Assembly: GCA_002099365.1 (NCBI GenBank)
Contig: MSED01000015.1
Span: 620,001-684,000 of the forward strand
DNA length: 64,000 bases
Origin: Phialophora verrucosa
Lineage: Eukaryota > Ascomycota > Eurotiomycetes > Chaetothyriales > Herpotrichiellaceae
Reading direction: 5' to 3'
Made by a program: the position numbers and the translations under genes. The notes under the pieces were generated by a model. That model had not been told where the DNA came from. It did no database searches and worked only from the letters and a program-made list of their open reading frames with translations. This document shows positions 52,541 to 64,000 of the stretch, one piece after another (positions within the stretch are counted from its first letter, which is position 1; each line of letters opens with the position of its first letter).

Positions 52541-53464
52541 CTTGATGCGAGAACGGTGAAATGGTCGACGGCGATGAACGAGGGTTGACCTGTGGACGTC
52601 CAACGGCTTTGTTCAGATTTCGGTCGCAAGACTGCCAAGACCTCGAATTGTGCGCTAATTATCTTGGGCCAATGAGGGCTTGGAGGGGTTGAGAGGCACA
52701 CACAACTCCTATTCCGCTGCAAATGTGATCCTCTTCACACAAAACCAAAATCTCAATCCAACATTCATACAGGAAATACTACTCTGCCGTCCTTTTTACT
52801 TCATCTTAGATCCTGACGACGATTATAAATAAAGCTTTTGTTGTATTTGACATGTCATGAGTGAAAATTCCACGATCGAGAAGCCTAGAGCCATCGATCC
52901 TTCGGCGGGCGACATTGGTGATACTGCATACTGAGCCAGGCTCCCTTATCACCACAAGGTTGACTCTCAGTTATACATTGTCGTGTCATTGACAAGGTCC
53001 GTGGACCACATGTAGTCTTGCTCTCGTATCCAGCAGCCAAGAGACATATCATGCGCCTCCAGTATCGTAGCCATCCCGAATCATAATCCCGTCCACGCAT
53101 ATATCATTCCCTCGTACAAAACATATGCGCAAATCATCTAAGCCCATAACGTAACCCTGACCCAGTGGCCTAAATCGCAAAGAACAATCGTAAATTTTCG
53201 CCATTGCGAGCGCTGAAAAAAAGAATCGTTTCGTTAAGGTCGTTAAAGTCGGGAAGCAAACCATACACGCTTGTTCCGTTCGTCAAGTCTTTGATCTTTT
53301 TGGCTCGAAGGCCGTCGTAATCTCGTAATCGCTTTTGGAAGTGTATCGTGACGCGGCCATTATGTCGGAGGTTTAGCCGTGGGAAGGTGCAAGTCATTTC
53401 TCCAACCGCCGTATGTGTCGGCCACAAAGCTAAAAATTCGTCCCAAGCAGGATATTCATGATCT
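52541..53464. other. eL19 promoter and stuA 3' flank
   Basis: 924 bases. The minus strand has an open frame from 53637 to 53170 that overlaps the last stuA exon in another frame and continues into this gap. Its translation after the stuA stop looks protein-like (LRDYDGLRAKKIKDLTNG), but no family or start supports it. Most likely this is the stuA 3' untranslated region. Confidence 0.45.
52669..52673 (+). promoter_or_regulatory. CCAAT box upstream of eL19
   Basis: CCAAT (context TTGGGCCAATGAGG) lies about 130 bases upstream of the eL19 start. It is a common position for the CCAAT-binding complex in filamentous fungi, but the match is short. Confidence 0.3.
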
Positions 53465-55481
53465 CTATCGCTGTCCGCCGGTCTTGATGGCTTGCATGTG
53501 AGGAGGCGCGTTGAGAGGCATACCGAATGTGTCTTGTCGTCCCGTCTTTCGTCGTTTCGAGTCGTAACCATCATAATCTCGGCTGCCTGGGCGGTCTTGG
53601 TCGTCATCCTCTCGTCCTCGTTTTGCCGAAGGCACACCTGCGCCGGAGTATGCTGGATTCCCGTAGTTGTCGGTAGGCGCCCCTTGTGGTGTGCGGCCCC
53701 CCATCACATTATATACATTGCTCGACGTAGGCGGTCGCGGAGGAGTGTTGTAGTCGCCTGTCCATTGTGGTTGACCTGAAGGCATGGTCCGGGGTGTTGC
53801 ATGTCCTGAGCCAGCCTGATGTGTCGGAGAACCCGACAACTGCTCAGGTGACATGTGCGGATGCTCACCGGTAGTACCGTACGAATATTGTCGGTTAGCA
53901 CCATATGCCGAAGCATTCGCGCTCATGTAACCACTGTCCGGGTGGTCGCTTTCATGTTGAGACGGGTGACCCTGAGCAGAATATGCGTCAGGCTTCGGTT
54001 CATGACCATCTGCGCCTGTACTGTTGCTTCCTGGGGCGATTGGAGGGCCCATGTCTGTCTTCCCATATTGCATAGGAGGCATAGGCTGGCCATATCTGTT
54101 ACCATCTGGATGCTGTGCGTAGCCAGTTTGGGAACTTGGCGTGGTGCTATAATAATGCTTTGAGTTCTCGTAGCCCGCTTGCCCTTGATATGACTGCATG
54201 CCTTGGCCCGACGTTCCAGGCGGGGTAGTTGCAGGTGTGGTGGGCATGGATCGCGCATTCATACCGGTATCAATGGATAGAGGTTGAGCTCCGGCACCGT
54301 TCGTCAAGTTCTGATTACCCCAATCATAAGAGTTGCCTTGATTACTCATGCCCAACACGCTCGATGCGCTCGTAGGGGGAGTAGGGAATGTATGTGCGCG
54401 ATCAATGCCCGGACGAGGTGCGTTTGGATGTGGAGCAATCGAGTGAGGCGTTGGCGGCGCCTGACCAGGACCAGGCATACTGTTGTGGTGTTGAAGTGCT
54501 GGTGCCGAGGACGGCTGAGATGGACGACTGGAGTCGACACTATCCATGCGACGGCGCTCCGTCGCCTGTACGACCGCATTTGTTCGAGGCGCGTTCTCAG
54601 GGTTGTACAACAAGCCGCCGATGTTATGTACAAAAAGTGGATAGAGGAGGTCCGTGATCTTTTCCTTGTTTGCGAAGTCCAAAGCACGTTCGAAGGGGAT
54701 CCTGAACAAGGTCAGGAAAAAGGTACTCTCGCAGAAGGAGAGTCGGAGACTTACCAGACACCCTTGAGGTGCATAGGTCCGATCTTCACAACATGTCGAG
54801 TCTTCTCAGATTTCAAGATGCCATCACGACGTCCCCGCGTCATTCCCGCGACATTAAGAAGCTTCGTGCCGTTGATGAAGTGGTTATCTATCAAGCAAGT
54901 AAGCACCGAGCAATTCCAGAGGGTTGTATTTCTAGTCGGCCTACCTTCTCGGCGGGCAACACAAACACCCTTGGCCTCGACTTGAAAGCACAAGCTGCCT
55001 TCATCTTCCCAAAGCGTCGCCGTGACTCTTGGTTTCATACCTGGAGGGGCAATCTGGCCGGTAGTATCGAATGGTTGTTGTGGTTGGGGGTAGCCTTGAT
55101 TCGGGGCAGGTAGAGTCGGCGTTTGAGACACATACGAATGCTGGGAATTGGGACCTCCAGTCATAATTGCTGCTCACCGTCTCAGTAAAAAGGGGTCCTT
55201 TCTCGCTCGGTCACGTCAAACTTACCAGGCAGCGAAGTGATTTGTGACTGAACTTGTTGCGGGACCGGGCCAGTAACGGACTGGGGAGACGTGACACCAT
55301 TTGGATAGCCGTAAGTGCCATAAGTCGGAGATGGCCCGTAATGGGAGGTCGCGGGAGGCGGAGGCTGGGGATACTGCTGATAATGCCCCAAGGGCGCGGT
55401 AGGAGCAGCATGCGTGTATGAGGGTCCCGACGAGATGTGAGAGCCGGGATGCATCTCCATGTACGACTGAGTTTGGTTCAT
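53465..55481 (-). CDS. stuA: APSES-domain developmental regulator StuA
   Basis: A 616-residue basic helix-loop-helix-like APSES transcription factor that orders cell pattern formation during conidiation and affects sexual and secondary metabolism. Minus-strand exons: 55481-55226, 55169-54945, 54887-54755 and 54701-53465, phases 1, 1 and 2. The N-terminus is Pro/Gln/Tyr-rich. The APSES domain spans about residues 130-236: [80 protein letters not shown] and [20 protein letters not shown]. The long C-terminal part is Gln/Pro/Ser-rich and ends with a basic cluster ([11 protein letters not shown]). Intron 2 (57 nt, 54944-54888) interrupts the domain at E|D and has no stop in frame. Upstream lies more than 8 kb without another gene. 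Confidence 0.96.
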
Positions 55482-58400
55482 TTTGGACCAAGGTCGTCCG
55501 TGAGGTTGTCAAGATATTAATTCTCCGCCCAAGCTGCAGTTAAAGCAAAGGACAACAACCTCCCCCCCGAAGCTTGTAGTTCGTGGCCTCTAGGCTGCTT
55601 CCTTCGCACGTCGATAACTCGCCGAGGGGACGAGTCTTCTGGATTGAAGGCCGTACTTGGGGAACCGAAATCTAGTAATATGGACCACCTCTTGAGCACT
55701 CTTCTGCAGCCGCGAATCCGTGACCAACAGATTAGCGGGCCCAGACAGGAATTATTATTCCCAGCTCGCAACAGAGCCCGGCTTGGATGGAGTTGGAGGT
55801 CCAACGTCGGCACCCTGTTTACTCCGTGGAGGCGGGATAGCGCGATTGACTACTGCGTCGTGTCAAGCCGTGTCGTCGTCTCGAACGGACCAGATGCAAC
55901 CCACGTCCAGCAATCTATTCTTCAACGAAGAAGACCGAATTGTGGATGAGGCCGGCTAATGCGTATACAGTTGGGTGGAATGGCCGGGGTTCCAATATGG
56001 GCCCGGTGCCTGCCTCAGGTTGATGGTTGCTACTCTGGTTGGACTTTCAGCGCGGAAAGAAGTCAACAACGAGAAGCGTCAATGGGTCGCAAACTGCGCA
56101 GTCGAGCAAGACGTTAGCAATGGCTCATGACGGAGGTGGTGCAGCATGCAGGCACATGAAGCGTGCAGCAAGATCAGCCAAAAGGTAGCAGCTTGGTAAG
56201 ATTTTGTGCGAACTACTGAGCATTGGCAGCGGACCTTTTCTCAGCGACTGACAGTGATTTTCGCACGTACCAAATAGCTGGGGAAGGCTTCTCAAAACAA
56301 GACGAAGACAGACAACGACCGTAATGCGCAATTAGGCCATAACTCTCGACTGGAGGACCACGTACAATTGGATTGGGATATGCAGGAAGAAGCGTTCAAT
56401 GGAGATCTGGAGAAAGAGGCAACGAGGTCTGAGAAGCAGGTAGGATGCAGACGGTGTGCAGTAGCCGAGCGGGAGGACAGGAAGGTGTGCAGGTGGTGCA
56501 TTAGAGCAGAAAAGGCAGAAGGGCCAGAGGAGGAGGGTGGTGGTGGTGGTGGGCAGTGGATGGAGATGCTGGGGTGTCGGTGCAGAGAAAAGCCAGAAGC
56601 CCAGAGCGAAGCCGATGCCGCTGTTCAGTGGGCTCGCTCCCAGCACCCCAGCTCCTCATCCATTGATCCTTTCCCCTCCCAGATAAGCTGGCCGCTAACT
56701 GGCCCATTTGCCTGGCCCATCATCCGCTGGCCACACGCTGTGATTGGCACCAGATTGTTCCTTGACCTGCCTAGGGGGAAGCCCTTCCAGTTGGCCCACT
56801 AGGAGTCCACTTCCAGCCGTGGCCTTTTGCCCAGTGCCCACGGTCCACACGCAGGCCACGCTGCCAGCGATCCCAAGCGTCCCGCAACTTGCGACTTGCC
56901 ATCCAAGGTCGAACAAAGACCCACGGCGGGCGGACGCAGGGTGCCAATCACAGGCGGGAAACGGCTAGCTTTCCCTCCACCTCCGTGACGGAGTTAGCGA
57001 CGTGAGGACCATCACCATTGACTGACGACGTCCGGCTACGAATCGATAAAGTTGCGCCCTGGCCAACTACCGCGTGGGAGCACTTGGAGCTATGTTCGAC
57101 AGGAGGACGTGGACAAGCCGAGAGCTTCCTGCCACTTGCCATATCGTTCCGCAAAGGGATATTCCCAGTCAGGAAGGATTCGCCAAAAATTCATACGGAA
57201 CTCTCGGGGTGCGTGCTGTGTACGGCGGCAAGTGCTCACCTTACCTCGTACGCTAGTTGTCAAGGAACATGGTTGTATAAAGTCCAAGTAACCGAACTAC
57301 GGAGAAGAGCCTCAGCCAGGCTCCCAGAACTTGAATTGGCAAAGCCCGCTCCTCGAGCGCTCTGCGGCATTCACACAGTACGAGTACACAGACTACCTGA
57401 GATTGTCGGTTACGATTCCCGCGGAGTGATCGTTGAGAAAGGATAATCCTAAAAACAGCCCTACGAGGAAACCTTGCGAGATCCTCTGGATTGGCGTTGT
57501 TCGTCAAGAACATTTTGTACATTTGTCCTGTGCTGTGAGATTGTGTGACATCGGTTTCTTCTTGTTCTCTCGTCCTTCGCGCTTCAACCCTCCACCAGGG
57601 CACAGTAGAGTTCACCTTGCGAGGAACGAAAAGTACAATCTATCCGCAGGCAAAGCACCCCAGAGAACATGCTGTGAAGAGTCGAAGCACATCAAGCTCC
57701 CAGCCATCCAGTCAGCACAGGCCCACCAAGCGATAGTCAATTGGATATCTTTCAAGCCACCGAGCCGGACTAGAACCACGACCGCGAATCCATCCTGACC
57801 ACCTGGCATCCACCCCGTACCGCCCATCGCATGCCTATCAGTGCCGGGTCGGAGAATCTTCGACCTTATCACGATCAGCCCCAAGGAAAAGCGCGCCCCA
57901 ACCAGCGTGCCAGCCCGCGCAAAGTCGCCTTCCAGCATCTTTATCCCATCACTCCGAGGCCAGGCCCGGACGGTGGATGTTGGGCCTTGTTTTGTCTAGC
58001 CCGTGGGCCGTGGACGCCAGCCACTCTCCAGGCACTGCCGCTGGCGCCCGCAACGCACACCCACACCCGCGTCTTCCTCACGGCGCTCTTGAATTTCCAT
58101 CAGTGCGACCTCAGGTCTTGCCTTCATGTCACAAGCGTTTGGTGCCTCCCGCCTCGCATTATTCTCGCCACGGCGTTACTTGGCCATTGCCCATTCAAAT
58201 CCTCGGTCTAGATTCTAATTTGGTCGGCCTCAACGAAACGGCTTGTGCCACAGTGTCGGACGATTTCCAGGTGGCACCAACCAACAGTGGCATGTCCCTT
58301 CCTGGGAGTCGCGCTTAGTCCGGAACGGAAAGCGATGGCGCCCCCTCTTAGTGAGGGCAGAACCGGTGATAAGTGACCGGCAAGGCCACCCCTGATACCC

Positions 58401-61400
58401 TGGTCACAGAATTTCTGCTCCCCTGCTCCTTGTCGCTGACTTGCGGATGGTCTCCAGATGCGCACAAGCCGCCATCTCGCACCCCCATCCGCGATCAGTT
58501 AGCTCTCGCGTCGCAACTCTGCTGGCCCCGACTCCGTCGCTGGACTAAGACACGTCAAACCCAGGCCCTTGCTCAACATCTCGCGGTATCGTGCCGCGAG
58601 ACCATCTTGGCCTCGGTTAAGACAGAACACAGACTTTGATTTTCCTCTTGACGAACTCCAGATTGGGGAATCTGACGGGGCTCGTTTGGCGCTAAAGTGA
58701 GGTACGGCGGTAATCAGCTTCGGGCGCCAGTAAGAGAACGACGTTCAAAGGAAGCACAACTGAGTCCCGGACTGAAAATTCTGTTGATGACTCGACCTTC
58801 TAAACAGTCCTGGTACAAGCATATCCCACCCGGTTCTGTACAAGTATAAGCATCCGAGGTGAGTCAGTCTCAGACGCCCTGTGCTACGAGGCATTGTTCT
58901 TGCTGGTTTTCCCGAGATGCCCATGAGCCCGATTCCGAAACCAGTCTCGGAGCTGATGGCATCATCTGTCAGCTTGTGGCTGGCAAGCGCAGCATTAGAC
59001 CCCTCAGTCACCACAAGTTTCAGGGCTAGCCTGGTCCGCCTGCTGCGCGTCATGCACATGGCCAACCGCCTGTTGGTTGACACTGACCGCATTGCTTGAA
59101 GCATCGTACCCCGTATCGACGTCGCTTTTGAGCATAAACGATAATCCAATGCAAGGACCGGCGATGTTTCAAGATACAGTACCGAGTAAGGGAGGATGTA
59201 GTGACGGCTTCATACTCCCACGACGAATTAACCATGCCAGCGTCTTCCGCAACCGTTGCTCCCCATTCTATGTCCCAGTCTCGGAACGCTTTGAAGAGCG
59301 TTCAGGATATACTTGACAGACCAAACTGTTGTGCACCTCAAGACGAGTCCGTTCAGGGACTACTACTACTACGTGCGGCCTCTTCGAGGATCCCTCGGCG
59401 CAAAAGTTCCGCTCCCTTCCAGAACTACAGGCAACCCTTCTCACATGGAGATTCACGGTTTTTGGAGTGATCTCAAACGCCTCAGTCACATACAGTCTTG
59501 GGGACGACCGGGGCAGTCCACGGTTGTGGTAAGTACTGCAGTGGTTGCGATTTTAGCTACACATGTGTACGTACTCGTACTGCAAAGCTACTCACTTGCT
59601 GCTGGTAAAGGAGCTTCATCTTGCGTGCATGCGGGGATGCACACGGGGCAGTTCCCGCTGTGCATCTGTCTCCGCTAGAATTAAGGTCGCATTGCAGCTC
59701 GAATCTCTGCACATGCCAACCAGAGGTGTGCAGGCTGCAAGATCAACAGCTTCCTGAGGCCGCAATGCGTGAAGGATGATCAACAAGTGGTTTCTGCAAA
59801 GCTTGATCACGCCCTCGGTAGTCTTTGCAGTGGTCTTCCTTGTTGCCCGTCTGCTTCAAGCCGACTCGCTCTGGCAGGCACTCCGTCTGGAGCTCCGTAA
59901 TGTGGCATATGCAACTACGTTGGGCGGCAGCCCATTTTCAGCCTCTCGCTCGTCTCGCCTGGAACGCAGGACGGACGGTCTCGGGTGTCTGGTCCGCAAA
60001 TCAACTGTCATCGCAGCAATACGCGGCGTAGAATGACTTGGAGGTGGCTTAATCCATGACTACCGACATGGCGGCGTGCATATCCGCGCGCTGTCAGAAC
60101 GGGTCTTCTCATGAATTTACTTTTCTCCTTAGAAATCACCATCCCTTTCCGGAACGTCTTGAGTTAAAGAAAAGGCAGGATCGAACATTCTGACGGAGGC
60201 CAGCTCAGAATCCACCGCCGCCTTGCCGCCCACATCCCAACATCTGCTGCGTTGGCAATGCATGATTTGTGGAGGAAGAGACCCCAGCACCACACTTCTT
60301 CCTGGCTCCAACCAATTATTGTCTTTGCGTCACGGCTCACTGGTCGCACGGATCGCTAGGCCAGCGCCAATTCCTCCGTCGACCCTGTATCTCCTCGTAG
60401 AGCTTGGAGGACGGGATGCCTTGCTGTTCTCCCAGCCATTATTTTTACTTGTTTGGGCGAGGAATCCACAGCGTGTATTGCTTTTTTCACGACGCCCTTG
60501 TCCCGCGGTGCCAGTCTCGAGCCTGCTCAGCACCAGACACTTTCTCAGCCGCGATGTCCAGCCTTCTCTTCCCGGCATTGCATTGCACTGCATCCGATGC
60601 CCTGCTCACTGCAGGTTCAACCGATCTTGCATCGATCGCCTGTGCAGGAAGCACTGCAACGGAAGGAACTTGACTATACCCAACCACTGTAAGAAATGGC
60701 CACAAGATCGCCGTCGTGGGCTCAATGTGGCACCTCGCTTAGCCGAAGCAGCAACAACGATAACCCCGGTCCGAAAACGGCAAAGGTCCTCTGACAAGGG
60801 CACAAGAAAGTACGAGGCAGCCGCAAAATGTCGGGACAAGCACCCGACGCTCAAGAGCTGGTGAACGGCGTGTTTCGAATTGCCACAGACCACAGCGCTC
60901 GATTGGCTGTGAGTCATCCAAGCTACTGTCGGCAAGTCAACGGAACAGCCTTCCCCTTCTCATGCATATCACAGTTGCATACTCCGTACACTGCATCGAA
61001 ACGAGATGTAGTCCAATACATCGGACAAGCCTTGAGAAGGGGACAAGGAGGGACCACAACGTGGCAACGCGTCGCAAAATGACCGCAAGGGCAACAATGT
61101 CTTGCATTGTCAGATTCAGGCTTCTCCAGCCAACAATCAAACCCCTTACATGGAGTGGTACGCATGTCAGGTCAGCACACTATCGTTATACGAGGTGTGG
61201 GTTTCGTCCCATTCCTCCCTTCATCTCGCAGATCCGATATGATCCGTGACGGGGGACTCCAATAAGACGAAAGAGACTTGCCACGGCTGGGGACTGGGAC
61301 TCTCAACGGCTCCGGAAGATTTGAGTCAACTTCATCACAGTCGAAATCAACCTCTGCCCACTACCGATGCTTCTCACTCACAGTATCCATCAGGGTCAAC

Positions 61401-63642
61401 GAGTCTGAAACCCGGAAGCACTCCACAGTCTGGAGTGATCAGATCAAGACGACATACCCTCCGGGACGATCAATTTACCAAGTCAAAAAGTCCAAACGAC
61501 AAGCCGGTCTATCTTCGCTCCTGATCCCTTGCATCGAGTGCAATCTGGCGTCCGAAGGCAATAGATTTCTCCCCCGTTTGCTGTCCCTGAATGCCGGACC
61601 TGATCCGCGTCGAGGGACACTCGCAAGCATCCTGTGCCGATGGCATCTCGACTTATTGGGATTGGCAATATTCGACACTTACGCACCAGATAATTTACCA
61701 CTAACAAGCAGTCTACAGCACTAAACACCCAAGCTTCCAGACTCTGAGGCATTTGACCACAGTTATGACGTCGTCGTAGCCGCAACTCGTGACATTGGGC
61801 CACGACGACGTGGTGCCGGATGCACCTCTGAGTGTGAGGTGACAGTGCATATTCCCTCTTATCCGTGTCAAAGCTCGGGTCAGTCGAGATCATCGTCCGG
61901 TGCTGTCCTGGCATACGGGCGCCAGGAGTTCTCTTGGGCTCGGACAGGCCATCATAAAAACAAGGCGTCATTAACCTAGGTCTCCGGTCACGTCAAGGGC
62001 GTTATCGCCATGTTGATGTTTTGAGTCAGGCTATTTACTTGATGCAAGACCTCCGATGGGGGCACGGCGGGTCGTGGACAGCACACACGCTCGATTCTCC
62101 TTCACGCTGTCGTCCAGGCATATCATGCGCAAGATCCATATCAACATCGCCATCGTTATTCCCAGGGCCACTCAGGAATCTTGTCGTCCGAACCTGCGCA
62201 ACAATACTCGAGCGGACCACTTCTCTTGCTATCTACCTCCGTGATCCTGTCCTGTAAGTCTATACGCGTGAAGCGTCCTACTCGGTAGACCGGGGACTAA
62301 CACCTCAGCCTCGACTCGCGCAAACGTCCACGCAAAGTACAGTGCACCTACCGTGCTTGCCGGAACACCAAGGACGTCGCACACCAGTCCGCTCGCCAAA
62401 CATGGACACTTCTAGCCAACGCTTGCCTTGATGTTATCTTTTGTTCCGCGGAGACTGCGTGTGAAGGTGAGTGCGAGTCCGATCCATCCGATGTTGTATA
62501 GCGTGCACCCTTCCGAGACCGAAACCTTCACCCGTCGGCCGCGCTTCAGTACGTGTGATTCTTGTCCAGTACATCAGTGCTAACTCTCAGGGCCCGTTCT
62601 ATATGCTTCTCTTTCGGCGTCGGAATCTCTCGTTGCCTAAGGTCCTCACCTCGTCTTTACACGCTATTCTGCAAAGACCCGTGAAGAGCATCGCCTTCGA
62701 AGGGAGCTATCATGCTCTGCTTGTCCAGTCTATCGCGAATTGCGTTGCAGGATCCCCGTCCCTTCGAGCCACTTCCTGCCCCGCTGTTCTCGGCAATCTC
62801 GTCGTCTAAGTCCGGAGCGTCTGTGCCAGCTTTCCCCATCGGTGGGCCTTGCCGGTATTCAGAGTCTCTGATCTTAATGTTTGGCTGGCGTACATGCACA
62901 TCGCTACGCATTCGTCCAAGTGCCCGGCTTGACTGGTGAGAGCGAGTCAATTCCAGCGATGGGTCGAAGAGAAGATGGCGTGAATGTATCTTAGTCTTTT
63001 GCTGCCGCATAGTGTTAAAACTAGTTAGAAGTTCCTATACAGGTGTACCGGCGTTGGCCGGTTCTTCTATGCCTCCTTGAGTACTTGTATGCCGCTCATA
63101 TTTCAGTCTAGACGTCCTGGGCCATCACTTCTCAACGCCCAGAGTGCCCACAGATACCGTCATGGCCACAGCAACGCGGAAATCTGGTTAGAGACCTCGT
63201 ATGCAACAATAGCACTTGCAGTACTAACAGCACTGACGGGGAACTTGCCAGGTGAAGATTGGCTTCGAAGAAACAAGTGGATGGCTTCTCATCCTCTCTA
63301 GCCATAGCTTTGTCGCAGCAACAACCAAAGACCGATGTGGCGGAGCAATGGCACAAATGTCAACATATCTCGTTCGCACCAATCTCGGGTGGCTTGCAAG
63401 GTACATCTGTCCATCGTTTCACCCAAAAGATCCTTGTCGTCCGCTTTTCAAGCTTGGCTCATCGTAGCTCGTGCTTATATCTTTATGCCAATCCGACAGG
63501 CACCCCGAGTGAGATGCACCTGTCATTCGAGTTCCCTTTCGATGTCTCCTGTCTGTATTCGTACATATGCCCCCCTTCCGCCGAACGCCATGCTATGAAT
63601 TTTCGTCCCGTGTGTCACCCCGTCCACCTGCCGTAAAGAAAA
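55482..63642. other. 8.2-kb gene-empty region upstream of stuA
   Basis: No protein family could be recognised on either strand. All open frames are short (the largest is plus 60223-60864, 213 codons) and none join by plausible splicing. Base composition is similar to the rest of the window and I see no transposon ends or strong signs of repeat-induced mutation. The part next to the gene probably contains the stuA leader and promoter; stuA in Aspergillus has long leaders, two transcripts and upstream ATGs. A minus frame of 98 codons ends at 55517, 35 bases before the stuA ATG. A GGT-repeat (CACC-rich on the stuA strand) lies at about 56536-56557. Non-coding RNA genes cannot be ruled out. Confidence 0.55.
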
Positions 63643-63984
63643 TCAATCCTCCGGGTAGTCTGCATCGTCCTCCTCGTCATCGACTCTGCCGCCACCGCCC
63701 GCGAGGGCTCCTGCCCTTGCCGCACCAGTGCCAGTAGCGTAACTACTGAACTTGGCATCCTCTGCCTCTTGCTCCGCAGCTTGTTTCGCGACTTCCTCGC
63801 AAGCATCGACCCAGTCTGAGTACACGTCCACCGCGGCTGACAGGTAGTTGATGCCCGTCTGATATTTCTGGTTGCAGACTTTGCAGTGTAGGTTGCCGAC
63901 GCCGGCTTTCTTGTCCAGTTTCACTTGGATCGCTTTCTCGTGGTTGCAGAAGAGGCAGGTGAATGTCGAGGCGAGCGGTTCGCG
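63643..63984 (-). CDS. ELF1: Transcription elongation factor Elf1 (ELOF1), last exon
   Basis: This is the 3' part (113 residues) of the conserved zinc-ribbon elongation factor that travels with RNA polymerase II and supports transcription-coupled repair. The exon begins after the acceptor TATACAG at 63985-63991, and the first, basic N-terminal exon lies beyond the window edge. The sequence [20 protein letters not shown] and [20 protein letters not shown] shows the four zinc-binding cysteines (CLFC and CKVC), then [21 protein letters not shown] Gly/Ala stretch and an acidic tail ([14 protein letters not shown]) follow, the tail being usual in fungal Elf1. Confidence 0.94.
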   Translation of the reverse strand, partial: REPLASTFTCLFCNHEKAIQVKLDKKAGVGNLHCKVCNQKYQTGINYLSAAVDVYSDWVDACEEVAKQAAEQEAEDAKFSSYATGTGAARAGALAGGGGRVDDEEDDADYPED

Positions 63985-64000
63985 CTGTATATTGATGCCA

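Noticed and set aside
58745..59149. 134-codon minus frame in the gene-empty region
   Set aside because: No recognisable domain or splice continuation; the opposite strand is open over part of the same stretch.
60223..60864. 213-codon frame in the stuA upstream region as a possible gene
   Set aside because: The translation is rich in Cys, Arg, Ser and Leu, has no domain, signal or coherent hydrophobic pattern, and overlaps other frames of similar length.

Overview
The window is nuclear DNA from a filamentous ascomycete (Pezizomycotina). The evidence is short introns (mostly 45-90 nt) with CTAAC/CTGAC-type branch sites, a StuA APSES regulator, Zn2Cys6 and fungus-specific transcription factors, a Rheb GTPase, a dye-decolorizing peroxidase and cytosolic ribosomal protein genes with early introns. 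The class cannot be fixed from the sequence alone; a Eurotiomycete such as a black-yeast relative is a guess. I resolved 26 protein-coding genes, two of them cut by the window edges. Exons were assembled by hand so that reading phase is kept across every junction.

Layout. (1) 0-11 kb is accessory in character: an MFS exporter (5' cut), a secreted type B carboxylesterase, a short-chain dehydrogenase, a Zn2Cys6 regulator and a second fungus-specific regulator. It looks like a small catabolic or detoxification neighbourhood. (2) 12-26.6 kb is mainly housekeeping: Fap7/AK6, the ITP pyrophosphatase Ham1, a zinc-finger C78 (ZUFSP/Mug105-like) protease, aspartate kinase Hom3, a forkhead factor, a DyP peroxidase and mitoribosomal protein uS10m. 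(3) 26.6-29.4 kb has no supported gene but holds a 21-bp minisatellite. (4) 29.4-35.1 kb has three plus-strand genes: a 12-exon GMC oxidoreductase, mitochondrial tryptophanyl-tRNA synthetase and an ABHD11/Imo32-like hydrolase. (5) 35.9-55.5 kb is dense and mostly minus strand: eS1, cytosolic seryl-tRNA synthetase, Rheb, a Wapl-type cohesin regulator, FUR1 (plus strand), 3-phosphoglycerate dehydrogenase, a 634-residue protein I do not recognise, eL19 and stuA. (6) 55.5-63.6 kb is an 8-kb region without a convincing gene upstream of stuA. (7) The right edge cuts the elongation factor Elf1.

Functional links: Hom3 and the Ser3-type dehydrogenase feed amino-acid synthesis, and each has a Gcn4/Cpc1-like half-site nearby. 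Two tRNA synthetases, uS10m, eS1, eL19 and the ribosome-assembly factor Fap7 serve translation, with Rheb as the TOR-side growth signal. The most interesting structural points are the eL19 start codon split by an intron (unspliced RNA reads AUG-UAA) with a perfect hairpin just inside that intron, the gene-empty stuA upstream region, the minisatellite, and three introns whose retention would keep the frame open (C78 protease, Rheb P-loop, StuA APSES domain). I found no clear novel multi-gene system, no CRISPR array, no transposon open reading frame and no convincing tRNA gene.
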